Assembly: GCA_037043015.1 (NCBI GenBank) | Contig: CM073321.1 | Span: 7,274,001-7,338,000 of the forward strand | Origin: Bryum argenteum | Lineage: Eukaryota; Streptophyta; Bryopsida; Bryales; Bryaceae | Length of the DNA stretch: 64,000 nucleotides | Reading direction: 5' to 3' | Shown: piece by piece, positions 58,322 through 64,000 of the stretch | Layout: the number at the start of each line of letters is the position of its first letter | Position numbering within the stretch: position 1 is the first letter of the stretch | The notes under the pieces: generated by a model | The model's database searches: none | What the model was told of the DNA's origin: nothing | Seen by the model: the letters and a program-made list of their open reading frames with translations, nothing else | Position numbers and translations under genes: made by a program

Positions 58322-59405
58322 AAATAGACGACCCGACGATATCCTATGTCCATCTCAGGCACTAAATTACTATAAATTTAAGCACATAAAAAGATAAGGG
58401 AGTTCTCGGGAGTCCAGAAGTTTAAATCTTATCATCGGCCCAACGATAAGAGGTTACAGCTATTTGAGAGACAAAGGAAAACAAGGACCTTCGTCTAACC
58501 CTTCTAATCAGTTAGAACGATGCACGTGGATTTCAAAAACGAATTCTAGGGAACTCATACCTCTGCGTGCTCTGATGTCTTACCAGACAAGTGATCAACT
58601 TCCATGTTTTCGACCTAGACAATTCAAGCGGTGCATTTTGTCATCGCCATTGCTCTAGGCATTTCAAGATATATCATGTCATACATTCGGATTTGATGCT
58701 AGTCCTACGGAAAGTTCCTTATCGTCGACCCGACGATATGTACTACGATGTTCTAATTAGCTCTATTTATGCTTTCTCACATTTTCTTGAGACAGCACAA
58801 ACTTTAATCCATATCGTCGTGTCTACGATAAAAACATACACTTACTTACATATTACAACTTGCTTGGTAATATTTCTTCAAAATCTGTTTTAACTTCTTT
58901 ATGATTATTTATTTCTAAGATTACGTATCGATATGTTGTGAATTTTAATGATAAGTTTACACGATTTAGAATCTACAATCAAACTATATCGTCGCCTTGA
59001 CAGGTTTAGCGCAATCCAAGGCGGGAAATAATTCTTACTTATCGTTGAGTCGACGACATCAACATGTTGTTCGCATTCCATGATTTATCATGCTATACCT
59101 TCCTATGCAATCTGTTAGACCTACGGAATGTTCCTTATCGTTGACTCGGCAATATGTAATACGATATTCAAATTAGCTCTAGATATCAAACATTTTTGTG
59201 TGACAACACAAAATACAACCAATATTGTTGCATTGACGATAAACATAGGTACTGACATACATATTACACAATTCATGGTTATATTTACTCAAATCCCGTT
59301 CTATCTTTTGTTTAATGAAATGTTGAAAGTTATCGTCGTGTCAACGATAACTATGTTCACTTTTATTTTAAAATATGTCAATGATTATCGTGGGGTCAAC
59401 GATAA
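58322..59405. promoter_or_regulatory. Family-1 palindrome array, intron 1 and 5' flank of gene 1
   Basis: Sites in intron 1: 58322-58342 and 58429-58449. Upstream of exon 1: 58719, 58811, 58986 (half), 59039, 59135, 59222, 59330 and 59385 (start positions, 21 bp each). Variation is mostly in the 3-5 bp centre, and paired arm positions often stay complementary. I see no further copies after 59405. Confidence 0.8.
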
Positions 59406-59970
59406 ATGTGTTTACTTTTATATAAAAATATGTCACTACTTATTGAAGTACCTCTTTACAACCTAAAACCTCAAGTTCCATATGATCTATTCTAGATCGA
59501 CTACTTTCACAACCTTACTTTTGTGAACATAAAAACTGGCATGCGAAGTGATGTGAAGCCATCAATGAAAGACATTTCTGGCACATTTTCATGCCTCACA
59601 CGTTCGCAACAAACTAGAAACGCTGCTCCTTGCTCCTGGGAGCTAGACAACTGTAATTTAGATCTAACTTTAGCGAACCCCACCCACACTTCAATGTCAA
59701 CGCTGACACCGACAGCTGCAACTTACAGATACGCTACCTGCAATCACCAAAGCATTCTTGTAAATGAAGACAAGAAGTCCGGGGAAGAAGAGCACTTCCA
59801 ACACAAAGACCATCATTCTGCATTCTTCCACTTTGACAAGTCGTTGAACAATGGGTAAAACTGAGGCCTCACTATGACAACAAGCTCGAAACACCGAACT
59901 GCACGTTACAAATAGTTTCCCGTCCCTATTCAAAGCTTTGGAACGAGGTGCTGATTGTTTAAAGACTTCT
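59406..59970. other. Region between palindrome array and Tic62-like exons
   Basis: No recognised gene. On the - strand 59690-59510 is open (EVWVGFAKVRSKLQLSSSQEQ...) and may be another captured exon, but I cannot name it. Confidence 0.35.
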
Positions 59971-59977
59971 GCAATTG

Positions 59978-60586
59978 TCCTCCAGGCCTCACAATCTGTG
60001 GCAGCACTTAAGAATGGTGAATCTTTCGGTGTAGACAAAAATTACGGTCAAAGTCATGCTAATTTTTACTTTTTAGATTATCCACCTAGAACCAAGTAAG
60101 AAGTGCACTAATTTTCAGGTTAACTTCCTCTAGGCAGATGTAAAATTAGAAAGACTATCAAAAGAGATTGAATGTTGCAAAATTTGTTTACATTACAGCT
60201 AGAAACCAGGTGTGCGGCACTCACAGTGTAAGGCAAACCGCTTTCCTTAAGAGCCTTCTCAGCTTTAGCTTTCCAAATTAGAACGCCCCAAAACAAGCTG
60301 CCAAAGCACGTACAAATCAAATGTGAGAATAAAATCATGGAAAAATGTTGCTTGCCATTAAATGTCATAAATGTCGTCAAATTCATCTTAGAGATCAATA
60401 ACGCTCATATCAGTATAATGAAATCAGACTGCGATTGAAATACTCTCAACGCTAAGAACATACTGCACAAGATTTTCTGAAATCAGAGAGGCGATAGGTA
60501 AAGAATTTACTTTAGCACAGAAGCGGGCCATCCGAATTTTGTTGTTCCCAGGGTTGTCACCAGAATGAAGTGATTGACAAGATACA
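59978..60586 (-). pseudogene. Tic62-like chloroplast gene fragment, three exons
   Basis: Exon a 60586-60511 (VNHFILVTTLGTTKFGWPASVL, ending AA), exon b 60297-60225 (LFWGVLIWKAKAEKAL, KESGLPYT) and exon c from 59995 (IVRPGG). Splicing AA to C gives Asn in PASVLN-LFWGVL, and ACT to ATT gives GLPYT-IVRPGG, exactly the order in TIC62, a Rossmann-fold NAD(P)-binding protein of the chloroplast import machinery. The donors GTAAAT and GTGAGT and all acceptors are intact. After IVRPGG the homology stops (QLQKSL then other sequence), and nothing upstream of exon a matches. This is a captured fragment and not the whole gene. Confidence 0.7.
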
Positions 60587-60950
60587 CTACATCGGTTGAG
60601 CCAAAAGACCTTCGACCATGATCAAGAAGCACACTCAGTAGACAGCACATGTCAGTCGAAATCCTTGAGAATCGACCAGATCCCATGAAACATTTGTGTC
60701 CCGTTGTGCTTACAAAGAGTCTGAAGAATGAACGAGCACGAGATTGAGCATTACCTTTCAGGCACAGTCTACTCGAGGTAACCAAGCAACAGCTCCAAGT
60801 GTCTGAAAATAGATAAATGTCAAAACCTGCCAACATGCAAGATCCAATTCATCAAAACTTCGTTGATTCCATCATGTAAACACGTCGTCTCAGTGCTCAC
60901 AAACAGACTTGATTGCAGCTACTGCAAATCTTAGAATTCAGCTTGCATCC
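60587..60950. other. Unassigned flank of the Tic62-like fragment
   Basis: A - strand frame (60836-60587) is open but has no recognised motif. It may be intron sequence of the captured gene. Confidence 0.35.
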
Positions 60951-62800
60951 ACATGCTCGATGAAAGTCTCTTGGTATATCCCAACTTCACATCTGTCGAC
61001 ACCTCCAGATCATGTTTTCTTAATCATGTCCAACATGTATGCGAGTATTCACAACGTGGCCATGGTTATTAATACACTTCTATTGATCATGTCTAACATG
61101 CGGCTGACAAGAACGTGAACACGGGTTGAAGCTGATGTACTTTTTAAGAGATGTGCTCTTCAAGTGTGACCTTTCAAAAATGGCCGCCCATACAAACAGT
61201 GGCAACATCCTCATCGCACATATTGTACTCTAAGAACTTAATTTTCGATGGTACGGCCGACGATTTTCATCGAACTCAGAAGTAACATTCAGAAAGAAAA
61301 TCCACAAATCTCAAGCGCCCACAAGCATCACAGTAGCTCGTGAAGAGACCAAGAGCTTGCTCTTGTATTTAAGCAAGCAGTCACTCACACACTTTTGTGA
61401 AGAACCTTTGTTATCAACATCAAGTTAGTGACATAGCTATTCTCAAGTTCCATCTAACATATTCAAATGAACAGGGGACACAGAATGCTGCTGCTGAACT
61501 CTTGAAACCCAAAACTATTTAGAAACAGCCACCGACGTAGACAGTAACAACATCCTCATCAAGCACGTTACTCTCGACGAACTTAGTTCGTGTCGATACT
61601 GGCAGCCGTGATTATCATGCTCACAAGTACAAATCAAATAGCAACCCACGGATTCCAAGCGCCCACAAGCATCACAGTAGCTCGTGATGGAACACCCAGA
61701 ACGTGCTTTCACATCTCATCGAACATTCATTCATACACTTCGTGAAAGACATAAGATACCAACACCAAGTTGGTGACATAGCTATTCATCAAGTCCTATT
61801 GATTGTGTTCAACATGCAATCCTGAAGCACATGGTCGAGGGAAGTAACTTCAAATAATCACCAAAAAGTTATCAGAAATGGCCGCCGATAAAGGCTTCAC
61901 AACATCCTCATCGAGCACATTAATCAGAGTTTTTGATGATACAATGGGCGATTCTTCAACATGCTCGCAAGTTCTAATCAAACATCCCAAGCCCCCACAA
62001 GCATCACAAGTAGCTCGGGATAGAAGACCCAGAACTTGCTCTCACATCTCACCAACTTCTCACCCACACAGTTTATAAAAGACCTCGGTTAGATACATCT
62101 AGATAGTAACATAGCTATTCACCATGTTTTATTAATCATGTCAACATGAAAGTCAACAGAACATGGACACGGGATGATGCTAATGAACTTTTGAAACAGT
62201 CAGCTGAACCATTACAAAAACAGTCACCACAGTAATCGGTAACAACATCCTCATCGATCACATCATTCTTGGTTCTTAATAATACTGGCAGCCTTATTTG
62301 TCATATTCACAAGTACTAATCCACGAATACCAAGCGCCCACAAACATCACAATTGCTCGTAATGCAAAAACCCAAAACTTCCTCACATCTCATCATAACT
62401 TACACAGTTTGTGAAAGACCTTGCTTACCAACACTAAGTTACTATAGTGATATAATTATTCATTGAGAACTAAGATTATTGTGCTCAATGATAATATTCG
62501 ACATGCAAGTTCAAAGAACATGAATAGAAGATACTGCTGCCGTACTCCAAAGTGATCACCTGAAACCTTTAAGAACCTGAAACCTTTCGGAATCGGCCGC
62601 CCAAGTAGACATAGAAATCATCCTAATAGAGCACAATGTTCTCGAAAAACTTACTTCCTCAAATCATTGGCAGCAAGTTATCACGCTCACAAAGATCAGA
62701 TAACACATCCACAAATACCAAGCATCATAGCAGCTCGTGTGCAGGGAAAGACCGAGAACTTACTCTCACATCTCATCAAACATTCAACATGACATGCCTC
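60950..62800. repeat. Degenerate tandem repeat of about 350 bp, five copies
   Basis: Anchor CAACATCCTCATCG occurs at 61203, 61548, 61900 and 62243, with a weaker form at 62616 (steps 345, 352, 343, 373). Each unit also has a GGCCGCC/CAGCCACC word 25 bp before the anchor, then CAAGCGCCCACAAGCATCAC, AGTAGCTCGTGA and GTTGGTGACATAGCTATTCA. No ORF. Confidence 0.7.
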
Positions 62801-63052
62801 AGATACAGACATGAGAGACTGTCAAGGACGAAGAGAACATCCCAAACCCACCTTCTGAGGACCTTGAACCTACACTTGGCGGCCTTGTAGCGTACCAACT
62901 CCTCTCCAGCGCACAGATCGCACATACAAAGCACCTCAACGAGCAAGTGCTAGAGAGCGAGGAGCATGAAAGATCTCCAAAGGAACAACCTTCCACCTCC
63001 CAAGGGTTTCACTCGCAAGCTATGATGAAGCTCGAGAATCCCTGACCATGGA

Positions 63053-64000
63053 TGTCAATCCGGACATCTTTTGGGTTTTTTTTGTTCGGACGGACGTCTG
63101 TCCAGGACCGTCGGGACGTCCGTCCGAGGGGTAAATCGGAATTACTATGCATGTAGTAAATTTTTTAACCGTCAGATCGTATTGGAGGTCGCATCGAAGC
63201 CGTTCAAATAGTGTTGTGAGTGTAGGTGGTAACCATTGGATTGTAAAGCGCGGCCCAGGACCGTCCGATTGGCCATGGCCGACCGACCGGTCGACGGCGT
63301 CGGATCGGTCGCAGCCGACGGATCGGTCGTTTGATCGGCCGCAGGCCGTCCGATCGGTCGCGAATTCGGTCGGCCGTCGGATGGGGCGCAGTCCGCGTCG
63401 GACGTCCGATCGGTCGCGGTCAGCGTCGGCCGTCCGATCGGTCACGGTCTCCGTCGGCCGTCCGATCGGTCACGGTCTCCGTCGGCCGTCCGATCGGTCA
63501 CGGTCTCCGTCGGCCGTCCGATCGGTCACGGTCTCCGTCGGCCGTCCGATCGGTCACGGTCTCCGTCGGCCGTCCGATCGCTCACGGTCTCCGTCGGCCG
63601 TCCGATCGCTCACGGTCTCCGTCGGCCGTCCGATCGCTCACGGTCTCCGTCGGCCGTCCGATCGGTCGCGACCGGCCGGTCAGTGCCGGCCGTCCGATCG
63701 GTCGGCCGATCGGTCGGATCGGTTGGCCGATCGGTCGGGTCGGCCGCCGCTGATTGGTCGGGTCGGTCGGGCCGGTCGACGCCGGCTGTCCGATCGGTTG
63801 GGTCGGTCGGCCATCGGCCGTCCGATCTAGGTCGCTGGTCGGCCATGCGACCGCAGCCTATATAAGGCCGACCGGTCGTCCACTCTCCTGACTTCTTTCC
63901 TTCCTTTTCAGGGTGCAAAGTGGCTGTAGGTTGGAATTTTTTTTTAATTTTCATCCACTGACTCCTTATCCTGGGGAGGAAAGAAGTCTTTCCGTTTGTA
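63053..64000 (+). promoter_or_regulatory. CpG-rich promoter module, inverted copy of 8.49-9.11 kb
   Basis: Starts TCAATCCGGAC at about 63053, runs through the CpG block and 28-bp minisatellite to TATATAAGG at 63859-63867, then a leader 'gtaggttggaattttt' continuing past the window. It probably drives a gene to the right of the window. The sharp start at 63053 and the match to the 9108 end of the other copy suggest an element terminus. Confidence 0.65.
63405..63670. repeat. 28-bp CpG minisatellite, about 9 copies
   Basis: Unit GGTCTCCGTCGGCCGTCC plus GATCGGTCAC, starting at 63446, 63474, 63502, 63530, 63558, 63586, 63614 and 63642, with degenerate units at both sides. The last units change GGTCAC to GCTCAC. 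The inverted copy at 8.7-8.9 kb has only diverged, unexpanded units, so the array grew after the two copies separated. Long ORFs here are artefacts of a repeat length that is not a multiple of three. Confidence 0.85.

Larger units (their letters stand above)
51720..58605 (-). pseudogene. ParB-like gene 1: long multi-domain gene with 21-bp palindromes
   Basis: Modelled exons (GT-AG): E1 58605-58561 (MEVDHLSGKTSEHAE), E2 58240-56814, E3 56697-55793, E4 55498-52708, E5 52519-51720, roughly 2000 codons. E2: N-terminal domain (FVFLRIQVGASGVFSIWNL), Lys/Ser linker, DFEKIATTQKEFWEDH, then MIINGxHNIFASKA (about 57125-57080), whose Gln codon CAG now reads TAG. This is the ParB-like signature seen intact in gene 2. 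E3: MERFQNINPNSEG, GIDWANRAFVQSS. E4: acidic region, coiled coil (54.1-54.35 kb), repeats, FCP1/HAD-like domain. E5: basic tail ending KAKEEALLKK. About ten lesions. Two frameshifts are explained by tandem duplications of 16 bp (57545-57576) and 11 bp (52290-52311). The model was built by eye. Confidence 0.55.

Noticed and set aside
9108-63053. The inverted modules at 8.5-9.1 kb and 63.05-64 kb as ends of one 54 kb transposon
   Set aside because: Their sharp ends face inward and their promoters read outward, the reverse of what a single element spanning them would show. They are better read as ends of two different elements.
63405-63670. CRISPR-like array
   Set aside because: The 28-bp units are back-to-back with no unique spacers, in plant DNA.
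63147-63954. Long Arg/Ser-rich ORFs on both strands (up to 227 codons)
   Set aside because: They come from the 28-bp CpG minisatellite and related words; all frames are open by composition.

Overview
The window looks like plant nuclear DNA made almost entirely of transposable elements and decayed TE-like genes. The evidence is plant-type LTR retrotransposons (a chromovirus with an initiator-tRNA-Met-type primer site and a second Ty3/gypsy lineage with extra ORFs), a CACTA element, CCCTAAA telomere-type tracts, GT-AG introns and a captured fragment of a chloroplast Tic62-like gene. A kinase-like gene with HND/DWG motifs and two genes with a DGQH-type ParB-like signature recall gene families I associate with seed-free land plants. 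That association comes from memory and is only weak evidence for the lineage. I see no rRNA, tRNA, CRISPR or bacterial features. Nearly every coding region carries stops or frameshifts.

Layout. 1-4900: imperfect direct repeats (AT-rich 'X' modules, 'Y' modules and CpG-rich GGTCGGCCGATCG blocks), ending in a CpG-rich promoter. 5.2-6.25 kb: a + strand Gly/Tyr-rich gene, convergent with a - strand kinase-like gene (8.44-6.97 kb) driven from a second CpG-rich promoter at 8.6-9.1 kb. An inverted copy of that promoter lies at 63.05-64 kb. 9.2-9.6 kb: a cluster of GTCA-N4-TGAC palindromes. 9.7-11.6 kb: 'ORFX' copy 1. 11.6-25.2 kb: a chromovirus LTR split by a 12.0 kb gypsy element with a 5-bp target duplication. 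That gypsy element itself carries a solo chromovirus LTR and a 1085 bp CACTA element. 25.8-32.0 kb: an internally deleted + strand chromovirus. 33.1-36.5 kb: the same chromovirus inverted. 32.0-40.3 kb: three more ORFX copies. 40.9-42.8 kb: unassigned repeats. 42.85-44.76 kb (-): ParB-like gene 2. 45.2-51.7 kb: a 19-bp minisatellite and AT-rich repeats. 51.7-58.6 kb (-): ParB-like gene 1, a long multi-exon gene that also encodes a coiled coil and an FCP1/HAD-like domain. 60.0-60.6 kb (-): Tic62-like exons. 61.0-62.8 kb: a tandem repeat of about 350 bp. 63.25-63.85 kb: a 28-bp CpG minisatellite and promoter leading out of the window.

Most interesting system. The two paralogous ParB-like genes each carry their own set of 21-bp interrupted palindromes. 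In gene 1 the arms are TTATCGTCG / CGACGATAA (19 sites, 52.2-59.4 kb). In gene 2 they are TTTAGCTCG / CGAGCTAAA (6 sites, 43.2-45.0 kb). Both sets have 9-3-9 geometry, with the same outer TT/AA and inner TCG/CGA and a different core. Both sit in the 5' flank, in intron 1 and in the same internal intron of the two genes. This suggests paralogous DNA-binding proteins that have diverged together with their cis sites, a ParB/parS-like or transposase/terminal-site logic inside a plant mobile gene family.
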